Notes under the pieces: generated by a model
Seen by the model: the letters and a program-made list of their open reading frames with translations, nothing else
Databases searched by the model: none
Told to the model about the DNA's origin: nothing
NCBI RefSeq assembly: GCF_041435495.1
Contig: NZ_CP108644.1
Coordinates: 2,232,001 to 2,296,000 of the forward strand
DNA from: Streptomyces sp. NBC_01116
GTDB lineage: Bacteria; Actinomycetota; Actinomycetes; Streptomycetales; Streptomycetaceae
Reading direction: 5' to 3'
Length of the DNA stretch: 64,000 nucleotides
Program-made: the position numbers and the translations under genes
Part shown: one piece after another, positions 49,499 to 56,880 of the stretch
How the letters are laid out: each line of letters starts with the position of its first letter
Position numbering within the stretch: the stretch's first letter is position 1

Positions 49499-50331
49499 TT
49501 GGGGGCTCCAGAGGAATGGTGGGTGGTCCAGGGATCGGTGACCTGCTTCGAGACATGGACCCGCAGGTCCCATCCGTGGCGGTCGGAAAGCGCGTCGAGC
49601 TGGGCGGCCGCCTGCTCGCACCAGGGCCACTCGGTGGCCCAGTGCGCGGCGTCGACGAGGCCGAGCGGCGAGTGCTGCACGGCCTCGGACGCCGGGTGGT
49701 GGCGCAGGTCGGCGGTGAGGAAGGCGTCGACGCCCGCGGCGCGCACGGCGTCGAAGAGGCTGTCGCCGGAGCCGCCGCTGACGGCGACGGTGCGCACGAG
49801 CGACTCCGGGTCGCCGGCCAGCCGGATGCCCTGCGCGGTGGCGGGGAGCCGGGCGGCGGCCCGGGCGGCGAAGGCGGCCAGGGTCTCGGGGTGGTCCAGC
49901 TCGCAGATCCGGCCGAGTCCGCGCCGGCCCTCCGGGTCGGTGGGGTCCGGGACGAGGGGCCCGGTGATCCGCAGGTCGAGGGCGCCGGCCAGGGCGTCGG
50001 AGACGCCGGGGTCCGCGGTGTCGGCGTTGGTGTGCGCGACGTGGAGCGCGATGCCGTGCTTGATGAGGGTGTGGACGACCCGGCCCTTGAAGGTGTCGGC
50101 GGCGACCGTCGTCGTGCCGCGCAGATAGAGCGGGTGGTGGGTGACGATCAGCTGGGCGCCGAGCTCCAGGGCCTCGTCGGCGATCTCGCGGACCGGGTCG
50201 ACGGCGAACAGCACCCGGTCGATCTCCGCCTCCGGATCACCGCAGACCGTCCCGACCGCGTCCCATCCCTCGGCCCGCTCGGGGGGCCAGAGGGCGTCGA
50301 GGGCGGCGATGACTTCAGACAGACGGGGCAC
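49495..50331 (-). CDS. Nif3-like dinuclear metal center hexameric protein
   Basis: The 278-residue protein is of the Nif3/YbgI (DUF34) family, which forms hexameric rings with two-metal sites; one member was first called GTP cyclohydrolase I type 2. Motifs are LSEVIAALDALWPPERAEGWDAVGTVCGDPEAEI, LIVTHHPLYLRG with metal-binding His, ALHVAHTNADTADPG and, near the end, DAAHWATEWPW. The GTG at 50331 (VPRLSEV) is chosen by family start. Its stop overlaps the next gene (CTGA), and the gene order Nif3, zinc ribbon, RNase H-phosphatase is conserved in actinobacteria. The molecular role is not settled. Confidence 0.9.
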   Translation of the reverse strand: MPRLSEVIAALDALWPPERAEGWDAVGTVCGDPEAEIDRVLFAVDPVREIADEALELGAQLIVTHHPLYLRGTTTVAADTFKGRVVHTLIKHGIALHVAHTNADTADPGVSDALAGALDLRITGPLVPDPTDPEGRRGLGRICELDHPETLAAFAARAAARLPATAQGIRLAGDPESLVRTVAVSGGSGDSLFDAVRAAGVDAFLTADLRHHPASEAVQHSPLGLVDAAHWATEWPWCEQAAAQLDALSDRHGWDLRVHVSKQVTDPWTTHHSSGAPN

Positions 50332-50470
50332 GGGGGAAAGGCTACCTGTCCGGGGTGGTCCGTCGCCCCTGGCCGCCGGACCTGTACGCCAGGACCGGCG
50401 GCCGGACACGAATCGTTACTTCACGGGCCGGCGCGGAGGAGATCACTCCACCGGGCCGGCGCCGGGCCGG

Positions 50471-51511
50471 CTACTTCACCAGGTCCGCGCGGAGGTCGTC
50501 GAGGACCAGGCCGGCCGAGGTGACGCCGAGGCCCAGGTACCAGGTCTCGTCGGAGACGTCCTTGGCCCGGCCCTCCTCGACCGCCTTCAGGTTCTTCCAC
50601 AGCGGGTTGGAGCGGGCGCTGTCGCGCTGGGTCGCCTTCGGGTCGCCGTAGACGCCGGTGAAGATCCAGTCGGCGTCCGCCTCGTCGATCCTCTCCGGGC
50701 TGATCTCGGCGGCGAGGTCGTCGATCTGCTGGTTCTTCGGACGGGGCAGTCCGACGTCTTCGAGGATCGTGCCGATGAACGAGGCCCTGGCGTAGAGGCG
50801 GAGGCGGTCGGGCATGTAGCGGACCATCGAGACGGTCGGCTTGTCCGGGCCGATGTCCTCGCCGAGCTTCTTCGCCTTGTCCTCGTACGCGGCGAGCGCC
50901 GACCCGGCCTGCTCCGTGCGGTCCAGCGCCTGGGCGTTGAGGAGGTAGTTCTCCTTCCAGGTGAAGCCCGGACGGATGGAGAACACGGTGGGGGCGATCT
51001 TGGACAGCTCGTCGTACTTGTCCGCGGCGCGGAGCTGGCTGCCGAGGATCAGGTCCGGCTGGAGGCCCGCGATGGCTTCGAGGTTGAGGCTGTTGATCGT
51101 GCCGACGCTCTTCGGCGCGCCCGCGCCCTTCTCCAGGTAGGAGGGGATGGCCGCGTCGCCCTCGCTGGGCGCGTAGCCGACCGGCTTCAGGCCCAGCGAG
51201 ACGACGTTGTCGAACTCGCCGACGTCCAGCACGACCACACGCTTGGGCGCGGCCCCGATCTCGGTCTTTCCCATGGCGTGGGTGACCGTACGCGGGAACT
51301 CGCCGGCCTCGGCGTCGGTGCCGTACGCCGCCGTCTTCTTCGCCGCGTCCGCGAAGTCCTTGCCACCCGTGGCGGCGGCGGCCTTCTTGCCGCCGCCGTC
51401 GGACTTCGCCGCGTCGCCGTCCCCGCCGTCACCGCTCCCGCAGGCCGAAAGGGAGAGGGCGGCCGCCACGGCCAGGGCGACTGCGGCGGTACCGCGGGGT
51501 CGAAGGGACAT
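50471..51511 (-). CDS. Iron-siderophore ABC transporter substrate-binding lipoprotein
   Basis: The 346-residue lipoprotein binds a ferric siderophore outside the membrane. The signal peptide ends in the lipobox LSLSAC at about residue 25, followed by a Gly/Asp/Ser/Lys-rich spacer. The binding fold is of the type III class: KRVVVLDVGEFDNVVSLGLKPVGYAPSEGDA, LNLEAIAGLQPDLILGSQLRA and SNPLWKNLKAVEEGRAKDVSDETWYLGLGVTSAGLVLDDL. This matches FepB/DesE-like proteins. The ATG at 51511 has GGAG upstream, and an iron-box-like sequence lies 49 bases before it. No permease or ATPase is adjacent, so it must use a distant transporter. Confidence 0.9.
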   Translation of the reverse strand: MSLRPRGTAAVALAVAAALSLSACGSGDGGDGDAAKSDGGGKKAAAATGGKDFADAAKKTAAYGTDAEAGEFPRTVTHAMGKTEIGAAPKRVVVLDVGEFDNVVSLGLKPVGYAPSEGDAAIPSYLEKGAGAPKSVGTINSLNLEAIAGLQPDLILGSQLRAADKYDELSKIAPTVFSIRPGFTWKENYLLNAQALDRTEQAGSALAAYEDKAKKLGEDIGPDKPTVSMVRYMPDRLRLYARASFIGTILEDVGLPRPKNQQIDDLAAEISPERIDEADADWIFTGVYGDPKATQRDSARSNPLWKNLKAVEEGRAKDVSDETWYLGLGVTSAGLVLDDLRADLVK

Positions 51512-51559
51512 CACTTGCTCCAGATGGTCCGCGTACGTGCGTGGGGCACGGGCCCTCGG

Positions 51560-51578
51560 TAAGGGTCGCCTCACCCTA
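51560..51578. promoter_or_regulatory. Degenerate iron-box-like site before the siderophore-binding lipoprotein
   Basis: On the minus strand the 19 bases read TAGGGTGAGGCGACCCTTA, 13 matches to TTAGGTTAGGCTAACCTAA, with the central dyad conserved. It lies 49 bases before the ATG at 51511. Iron repression is likely but the match is weaker than at 17279. Confidence 0.55.
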
Positions 51579-51722
51579 GACACGGCCGTCCTCAGCAGCA
51601 CACGCACCCCCTCCCGCTCAGGAGAATCCGGGCATCACCACCCTTATGTGTGAAGTCAGGTGGCTCGTGTTGTTCGGCTGGAAGTGCGAAAACTAACTTT
51701 CGTAGCCGGAGGTGACGAGTCC

Positions 51723-53126
51723 ATGACTGCCTGTGCCATCGAGGGCGGATCCGCCGGGGCCGCCGCGACGGCGGACCCCGGAGCGGAACCCGAAGCGGAA
51801 TCCAGAACGGAACCCGACCCGAGAGAGTCCGGAGCGGAATCCGGCCTGGAGAAATACGGAGCGGAACCGGGACCGAAGGGGTCCGGCGACCCGGTGGGAT
51901 CCGCCGGTGCGGACGCTCCCGGCCCGCCCGGATCCGCTGCGCGCCAGGACGGCTCCCAGGCGTCGTCCGCCGCGGGCGGCCCCGCGTCACCGGCCGCTGA
52001 CGCGCCGCTTCCCGGCGGCTTCACGCTCACCGCGGACGGGGCCTACGCCGCGCGGCTCACCGCGGCTCCCGGCCCGCCGGGCACGCGCGCCTGGTACCCG
52101 GAGCGGTGGACGCTGGACGGGCCCGAGCCGTACGCGGTGCCCCTCCCCCTCGATCAGCCCGAGGAGCCGGACTCCGAGGTGGCGCCGCTCGCCGACGGGC
52201 GGGTGCTGATCCGGCGGCGGGTCGCGGAGCGGCAGATGTTCTCGCTGCTCTATCCGACGGGGCCCGCGACCGGCGAACTCCTGCTGGGCGCGGTCGAAAG
52301 CGCGGAGATGACCCTGCTGCCGCCGTCGCCGGACGGCCGGTGCGTCTACGCCCTGTCGGCGGGCGAACACCACACGTCGCTCTGGCTGGTGGCGGGCGGG
52401 GCGTTCGGGCCCGAGGAGGTCGCGCGGATTCCCGGGCGCTGTTCGGGCGGGGCCTGGCTGGACCGGGCGGGCCGGATACTGGCGCTGGACCGGCGGGCGC
52501 CGGACGGTGGACCGGTCAAGGCGGTCGCCGTCGACCTGGGGCGCGGGGGCGAGGTGACGCCGCTGCTCCAGATCGCGCCGGGCAGCGACGACCGGCTGCT
52601 GCTCGCGGACGCCGACAGCGGGCTGCTGCTGATCCGCTCGGACGCCCCGGGCCGGGACCGGCTCGGCTGGGGCGTGCTGGGGAGCTGTCTGCCGGTCAGG
52701 TTCCCGGAGTGCCTGCGCCTCGCGGACGCGGCGGTGACGCCGTTCGCGGTGCAGCCGGGCCAGATGCTGATGCCGGAGAGCTGCGCGGTGGCGCTGCGGA
52801 TCGACGGGGCCGCGGGCAGCTGGCTGGGGGTCTGGCGTCCGGCGGGACGCCGGCTGCACCAGTTCGCGGCCCCGCTGGGCTGGGCGCCTGGGGCCGGGTA
52901 CTGGGGCCGGGACGGGCTGCTGCGTCTCCCGTACACGAACAGGGCGACGTCCTGCGGCGTGGCGATGCTGGACGCACCGCAGGACGTGGAACCCTCTTCC
53001 GAGACCGGCCGTCCGGGTGACACGGAGGGCGGAACGCGACCTTCCGCCGCCGTCTCCGCTCCTGCTGTGTGTAAGCCTGTTCCGTTGGGGCAGGCACCCC
53101 TGCACCGAGTCGCCCGATCTGATTAA
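51723..53126 (+). CDS. Hypothetical protein, propeller-like, with repetitive acidic N-terminus
   Basis: The 467-residue protein begins with about 85 residues rich in Glu, Pro, Gly and Ser, encoded by near-repeats of CGGAACCCGA/GCGGAATCC. The rest holds strand-rich blocks such as GGFTLTADGAYAARLTAAPG, VLIRRRVAERQMFSLLYPTGPATGELLLGAVE, CVYALSAGEHHTSLWLVAGGAFG and RLLLADADSGLLLIRSDAPGR, which look like blades of a beta-propeller. There is no signal peptide or catalytic motif. The ATG at 51723 has GGAGG 11 bases upstream; an in-frame codon at 51660 is less likely. Conserved unknown protein in appearance. The stop codon lies in a hairpin. Confidence 0.75.
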   Translation: MTACAIEGGSAGAAATADPGAEPEAESRTEPDPRESGAESGLEKYGAEPGPKGSGDPVGSAGADAPGPPGSAARQDGSQASSAAGGPASPAADAPLPGGFTLTADGAYAARLTAAPGPPGTRAWYPERWTLDGPEPYAVPLPLDQPEEPDSEVAPLADGRVLIRRRVAERQMFSLLYPTGPATGELLLGAVESAEMTLLPPSPDGRCVYALSAGEHHTSLWLVAGGAFGPEEVARIPGRCSGGAWLDRAGRILALDRRAPDGGPVKAVAVDLGRGGEVTPLLQIAPGSDDRLLLADADSGLLLIRSDAPGRDRLGWGVLGSCLPVRFPECLRLADAAVTPFAVQPGQMLMPESCAVALRIDGAAGSWLGVWRPAGRRLHQFAAPLGWAPGAGYWGRDGLLRLPYTNRATSCGVAMLDAPQDVEPSSETGRPGDTEGGTRPSAAVSAPAVCKPVPLGQAPLHRVARSD

Positions 53127-53133
53127 GATCGGG
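53113..53133. terminator. Hairpin spanning the stop codon
   Basis: CCCGATCT and AGATCGGG form an 8-bp stem around GATTA, and the TAA stop lies across the loop and right arm. It may act as an attenuator or weak terminator. Confidence 0.5.
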
Positions 53134-53549
53134 ATCCTGGGCTACGCGGCCGTATCGGGCGGGTACCGACGGTGACCACGTCGGATGGCGGCGGGGCTAC
53201 GACACAGGTAGGCGCGACAACACGTAAGCGATTTCAACGGGGTGACTTCCCACATGTCCGAAGCACGGATCGACACGAACGAGCAGCGCCCGGCGGGGGC
53301 GGACGAGGGCGCCGGAACGGCGGTTCCGGAAAGCACCGAGGGGGTGCGTCGGCGGAGAACACGTCGGCGCAGCCGCACGGTCGCCACCGTCGGCCCGCCG
53401 ACGAGGAGTCCAGGGCGGCCTGAGAGCCGCCCGGCAGGCGCACGTCAGCACGACAGGAGGGCCCGGTCCGGCGAACAGCCGGCCGGGCCCTCCCGCGCGC
53501 CGCCCTCACCCGCTACCGCCGGCTACCCCCGCTACCCCTGCTACCGCCG
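53127..53549. other. 423-base intergenic region with two small ORFs and three hairpins
   Basis: Two plus-strand reading frames are possible: 53172-53423 (83 residues, GTG start, basic Gly-rich tail) and one starting at the ATG at 53254 (MSEARIDTNEQRPAGADEG), which runs through a terminator and into the convergent SDR gene. Neither matches a family I know. Hairpins lie at 53113-53133, 53413-53432 (GGGCGGC/GCCGCCC with the 83-residue ORF's TGA in its loop) and 53456-53493. The last is a good terminator. The stretch may hold a small gene or RNA, or be a degraded remnant. Confidence 0.4.
53456..53493. terminator. Hairpin terminator before the SDR gene stop
   Basis: GGAGGGCCCGG-T-CCGGC and GCCGGCCGGGCCCTCC pair with one bulged T around a GAACA loop. 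It lies between plus-strand transcription from 51723 or a small gene and the convergent SDR gene. Confidence 0.75.
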
Positions 53550-54497
53550 CTACCGCCGCTTCAGGCCGAGGACCTCGGCGGCGGCGAACGTCTCGTTCGG
53601 TGGCCGTTCCGCGTAGTACGGGGTGAGCAGCCCGTCCAGCTCCGCGAAGGTGAAGGTCTCCTTCACCGCGTCGAACTGGGCCGCCACCCGCGGCCGTTCG
53701 ACGACGGCGACCATCCCTCCGTGGACGACGAGCAGTTGCCCGTTGACCCCGGCCGCCGCCGGTGAGGCGAGATAGCCGACGAGCGGGGACACGTGCTCGG
53801 GCGCCAGCGGGTCGAGGGTGCCGTCCGCCGGTTCCTGGAAGCCCGCGAACACGTCCTCGGTCATCCGGGTCCGGGCGCGCGGGCAGATGGCGTTGGCGGT
53901 GACGCCGTACTTGGCGAGGGCGAGCGCGGTGGAGGTGGTGAGGCCGACGATGCCGCCCTTGGCCGCCGCGTAGTTGGGCTGGCCCGCCGAGCCCGCGAGG
54001 AACGCCTCCGACGAGGTGTTGACGATCCGCCCGTAGACCGGCCCGCCGGTCTCCTTGGAGCGGGCGCGCCAGTGGGCGGCGGCGAAGTGCGTGGTGTTGA
54101 AGTGGCCCTTGAGGTGGACGCGGACCACCGAGTCCCATTCCTCCTCGGTCATCGAGAAGATCATCCGGTCGCGCAGGATGCCCGCGTTGTTGACCAGGAT
54201 GTCGAGCCTGCCGTAGGTGGTGGTGGCCAGGTCGACGAGTGCGCGGGCCTGTTCGTGGTCGGAGACGTCGCCGAGGTGGGCGACGGCCCGTCCGCCCGCC
54301 GCGCGGATCTCGGCGGCGACCTCCTCGGCGGGGGCGGCGGACGCCTCGCCGGAGCCGTCGCGGCCGGGCTGCCCGTAGTCGTTGACGACGACCGCCGCGC
54401 CGAGGCGGGCCAGTTCGAGGGCTTCGGCCCGGCCGAGGCCGCGGCCCGCGCCGGTGACGATCGCGGACAGTCCGTCCAGCGGAAGGGGGAGTGACAT
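53550..54497 (-). CDS. SDR dehydrogenase, MFE-2-type (3R)-hydroxyacyl-CoA dehydrogenase-like
   Basis: The 315-residue enzyme resembles the dehydrogenase unit of peroxisomal multifunctional enzyme 2 and mycobacterial 17-beta-HSD-like proteins, which oxidise 3-hydroxyacyl-CoA with NAD. It has SAIVTGAGRGLGRAEALELARLGAAVVVNDYG, with the Asp for NAD preference. NNAGILRDRMIFSMTEEEWDSVVRVHLKGHF, the Ser in NTSSEAF and YAAAKGGIVGL follow. The C-terminal tail of about 60 residues is typical of this group. The ATG at 54497 (MSLPLPLDG) has GAGGA 6 bases upstream. It is the last of three genes (hydratase, dehydrogenase/ADH, SDR), 52 bases after the ADH, and likely works in sterol or branched acyl side-chain oxidation. 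Confidence 0.88.
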   Translation of the reverse strand: MSLPLPLDGLSAIVTGAGRGLGRAEALELARLGAAVVVNDYGQPGRDGSGEASAAPAEEVAAEIRAAGGRAVAHLGDVSDHEQARALVDLATTTYGRLDILVNNAGILRDRMIFSMTEEEWDSVVRVHLKGHFNTTHFAAAHWRARSKETGGPVYGRIVNTSSEAFLAGSAGQPNYAAAKGGIVGLTTSTALALAKYGVTANAICPRARTRMTEDVFAGFQEPADGTLDPLAPEHVSPLVGYLASPAAAGVNGQLLVVHGGMVAVVERPRVAAQFDAVKETFTFAELDGLLTPYYAERPPNETFAAAEVLGLKRR

Positions 54498-54549
54498 CGG
54501 ATTCCTCAACGTCGGTGTTCGGGGTCCTGGTTCACAGCTCGACGCGGGT

Positions 54550-55626
54550 TCACAGCTCGATGCAGGTACGCAGCGACTCGCCCGTGCGCATCTGGTCCAG
54601 GGCGTCGTTGATCCCGTCCAGCCGGACCCGGTGGGTGATCATCGACTCCAGGTCGATGCGGCCCGCCCGCCAGAGCGCGATGGCCCGTTCGTAGGAGCGC
54701 AGGACGTCCCCGCCGCCGTACATGGAGGGCAGGATGCGCTTCTCGTCGAAGAACAGCTCGAACATGTTGACCTGGAAGTTGTCGTCCATGGCTCCGGCCC
54801 CGACGACGCACAGGGTGCCGCCGCGGCGGGTGTTCTCGTAGGCGGTGCGGGCGGTGGCGGACTTGCCGACGACCTCGAAGACGTAGTCGAAGCCCTCGCC
54901 GCCGGTGATCCGCTGCTTGGCGTCGGCCAGCCCGTCGGGGGCGACGGCCTCCGTCGCGCCGAAGCGCAGGGCGGCCTCGCGGCGGGAGGCGACCGGGTCG
55001 ACGGCGATGATCTGCGCAGCACCCTGGACCCGCGCGCCCTGGATCGTGGAGATGCCGACGCCGCCGCAGCCGATCACCGCGACCGACGAACCGGCCTCCA
55101 CCTTGGCCGTGTTGATGGCCGCGCCGAGTCCGGTGGTGACCCCGCAGCCGATCAGGGCGGCGATCTCGAACGGTACGTCGTCGGGGATCGGCACCGCGCA
55201 GCCCGCGCCGACGACGACCTCCTCGGTGAAGGTTCCGGTGCCCGCGAAGCCGAAGACGTCGCCGCCGGGGCGCTTGAAGTTCGGCGTGCCCGCGTTCATG
55301 AAACCGGCGAGGCACAGCTGGGTCTGACCGCGTTTGCAGGAAGGGCAGTCCCCGCAGGCGGGCAGCCAGCAGACGAGGACCCGGTCGCCGGCGCTCAGCC
55401 CGGTCACCCCGTCCCCGACGTCGACGACCTCGCCCGCGCCCTCGTGGCCGGGGATGAAGGGGGCGGGCTGCGGGAGGACGCCGCTCATCGCGGAGACGTC
55501 CGAGTGGCAGAGGCCGGTGGCGCGGATGCGGAGCTTGACCTTTCCCGGGCCGAAGCCCACCGCCTCGACGTCGTCGAGGACTTCGAGCTTCTCCTGGCCG
55601 ATCTCGTGCAGTACGGCTGCGCGCAT
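54550..55626 (-). CDS. Zinc-dependent alcohol dehydrogenase (class III/AdhD-like)
   Basis: The 358-residue medium-chain dehydrogenase oxidises alcohols to aldehydes with NAD. The catalytic zinc ligands are in ATGLCHSD (Cys near residue 40), GHEGAGEV and IGCGV, and the structural zinc has four Cys in CGDCPSCKRGQTQLC. The Rossmann motif VAVIGCGGVGISTIQGA is near residue 190. The start is the ATG at 55626 (MRAAVLH). It resembles mycobacterial AdhD of the KstR regulon. It lies between the hydratase and SDR genes, with gaps of 98 and 52 bases, so it is probably co-transcribed. Confidence 0.9.
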   Translation of the reverse strand: MRAAVLHEIGQEKLEVLDDVEAVGFGPGKVKLRIRATGLCHSDVSAMSGVLPQPAPFIPGHEGAGEVVDVGDGVTGLSAGDRVLVCWLPACGDCPSCKRGQTQLCLAGFMNAGTPNFKRPGGDVFGFAGTGTFTEEVVVGAGCAVPIPDDVPFEIAALIGCGVTTGLGAAINTAKVEAGSSVAVIGCGGVGISTIQGARVQGAAQIIAVDPVASRREAALRFGATEAVAPDGLADAKQRITGGEGFDYVFEVVGKSATARTAYENTRRGGTLCVVGAGAMDDNFQVNMFELFFDEKRILPSMYGGGDVLRSYERAIALWRAGRIDLESMITHRVRLDGINDALDQMRTGESLRTCIEL

Positions 55627-55673
55627 GGGTGCGGCTCCCCTCACATCGTCATCTACATCAGGGTTCTGCTGAG

Positions 55674-55745
55674 CTCAGGCGTGTCCGACGACAGGCGCCT
55701 GCTCGACGACAGGCGTGTCCGGCGTCAGGCGTGCTCGACGACCGT
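55674..55745. repeat. Short repeats at the hydratase 3' end
   Basis: GCGTGTCCG, GACGACAGGCG and GTGCTCGACGAC elements recur about four times around the hydratase stop. This fills much of the 98-base gap to the ADH gene. No strong stem is seen. Confidence 0.4.
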
Positions 55746-56579
55746 GTCGGCGAGGACCGGCGCGTCGTCCCGCTCGGCGGCGGCGACCGTCACCTGGACG
55801 CGGCCGTCCCCGGTCCACATCCGGACGCGGAGGGTCTCGCCGGGGAAGACCACGCCGGCGAAACGGGTGCGGTAGGCGGTGATCCGGGAGACGTCGCCGT
55901 CCAGCAGGGTGTCGGTGACCGCCTTCAGCGTCATGCCGTACGTGCACAGCCCGTGCAGGATCGGCCGGTCGAAACCGGCCAGCTTCGCGAAGGCCGGGTC
56001 GGCGTGGAGCGGATTCCAGTCCCCCGAGAGGCGGTAGAGCAGCGCCTGGTCCTCGCGGACGGCCCGCTCGACCGTGCGGTCGGGGGCCCGCTCGGGCGGG
56101 GCGAGCCGGTCGGAGGGGCCGCGTTCGCCGCCGAAGCCGCCCTCCCCCCGTACGAAGATCTGGGCGTCGTTGGTCCACAGCGGGCCGTCGCCGTCGCTCG
56201 CTTCGGTACGCAGCACGATGACGGCGGCCTTGCCCTTGTCGTACACCGCCGCGACCTTCGAGATCTGCACGGCGCTGCCGGTCACCGGGATCGGGCGGTG
56301 GACGGTGACGGACTGCCCGCCGTGCAGGACCGCGGCGAGGTCCACGTCGATCCCCTGCGCCCCCATGCCGCCGAAGGCGGCGGTGCCCGCGCCCGCGACG
56401 GTGGCGAAGCTCGGCAGGACCTGGAGCCGGGACTCCAGGGTGTAGCGCAGCTCGTCGGGGTCGGTGGCGGGGCTGCCCGCGCCGAGACCCAGGTGGTAGA
56501 GCTGGACGTCCTTGTGGTCCCAGCCGATCTCGGCTCGGCGGGGTTCGGCGGCGAGTGCCGCCCGGGCATCAATGGGCAT
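55725..56579 (-). CDS. MaoC/hydratase-2 family enoyl-CoA hydratase
   Basis: The 284-residue double hot-dog protein hydrates trans-2-enoyl-CoA to (3R)-hydroxyacyl-CoA. The hydratase-2 catalytic motif YRLSGDWNPLHADPAFAKLAGFDRPILHGLCTYGM (Asp and His) lies near residue 190. The N-terminal half (VQLYHLGLGAG...) forms the first, inactive hot-dog unit, as in the hydratase part of MFE-2 and mycobacterial steroid hydratases. It is the first gene of the hydratase-ADH-SDR set. The KstR-like palindrome at 56763 lies 184 bases upstream. The start ATG has AAGGAG 10 bases before it. Stereochemistry is inferred from the family. Confidence 0.9.
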   Translation of the reverse strand: MPIDARAALAAEPRRAEIGWDHKDVQLYHLGLGAGSPATDPDELRYTLESRLQVLPSFATVAGAGTAAFGGMGAQGIDVDLAAVLHGGQSVTVHRPIPVTGSAVQISKVAAVYDKGKAAVIVLRTEASDGDGPLWTNDAQIFVRGEGGFGGERGPSDRLAPPERAPDRTVERAVREDQALLYRLSGDWNPLHADPAFAKLAGFDRPILHGLCTYGMTLKAVTDTLLDGDVSRITAYRTRFAGVVFPGETLRVRMWTGDGRVQVTVAAAERDDAPVLADTVVEHA

Positions 56580-56593
56580 GACGGAGCAGCTCC

Positions 56594-56691
56594 TTGATGG
56601 TCCTAGGTGGTGCCTGATGGTCCGTGCGGTCCCTGGTGGTCCTTGTGGCCCCTGGTCGTCCCTGGTGGTCCTGGTGGTCCCTGATGGCGGG
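56594..56691. repeat. GGTCCCTGGTGGTCC tandem repeat in the leader of the hydratase gene
   Basis: Imperfect units of GGTCC(C)TGGTGG are repeated about eight times over some 95 bases between the hydratase start and the palindrome at 56763. They do not code for a recognised peptide and are probably slippage-derived. They lengthen the leader. Confidence 0.6.
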
Positions 56692-56762
56692 AAGACCTCG
56701 GCACGGCCGTCCGCACCGCCGGCCGCACCGAGGTCGTGCGGTGACCGGCAGGACCCGCCCTT

Positions 56763-56778
56763 CTAGAACGCGTTCTAG
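56763..56778. promoter_or_regulatory. KstR-like operator upstream of the hydratase operon
   Basis: CTAGAACGCGTTCTAG is a perfect 16-bp palindrome and contains TAGAACGCGTTCTA, which fits the mycobacterial KstR consensus TnnAACnnGTTnnA. It lies 184 bases before the hydratase start and 118 bases after the stop of the MFS gene on the same strand. A TetR-family KstR homologue is the expected binder; none is in the window. Confidence 0.75.
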
Positions 56779-56880
56779 CCGATGGCCCATGTATAACGCA
56801 GGCCGCGGAAGTTGGGAAGACTGCTGACGTGTCGTCAGATCATCGCAGTGGGCGCAGGACCGATGACGTGGCGCCCGGCG

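Noticed and set aside
56569..56790. Possible 73-residue upstream reading frame before the hydratase gene
   Set aside because: It contains the KstR-like palindrome and the GGTCC repeats; if transcription starts near the operator the start would not be included. The repetitive His/Arg/Thr product looks accidental.
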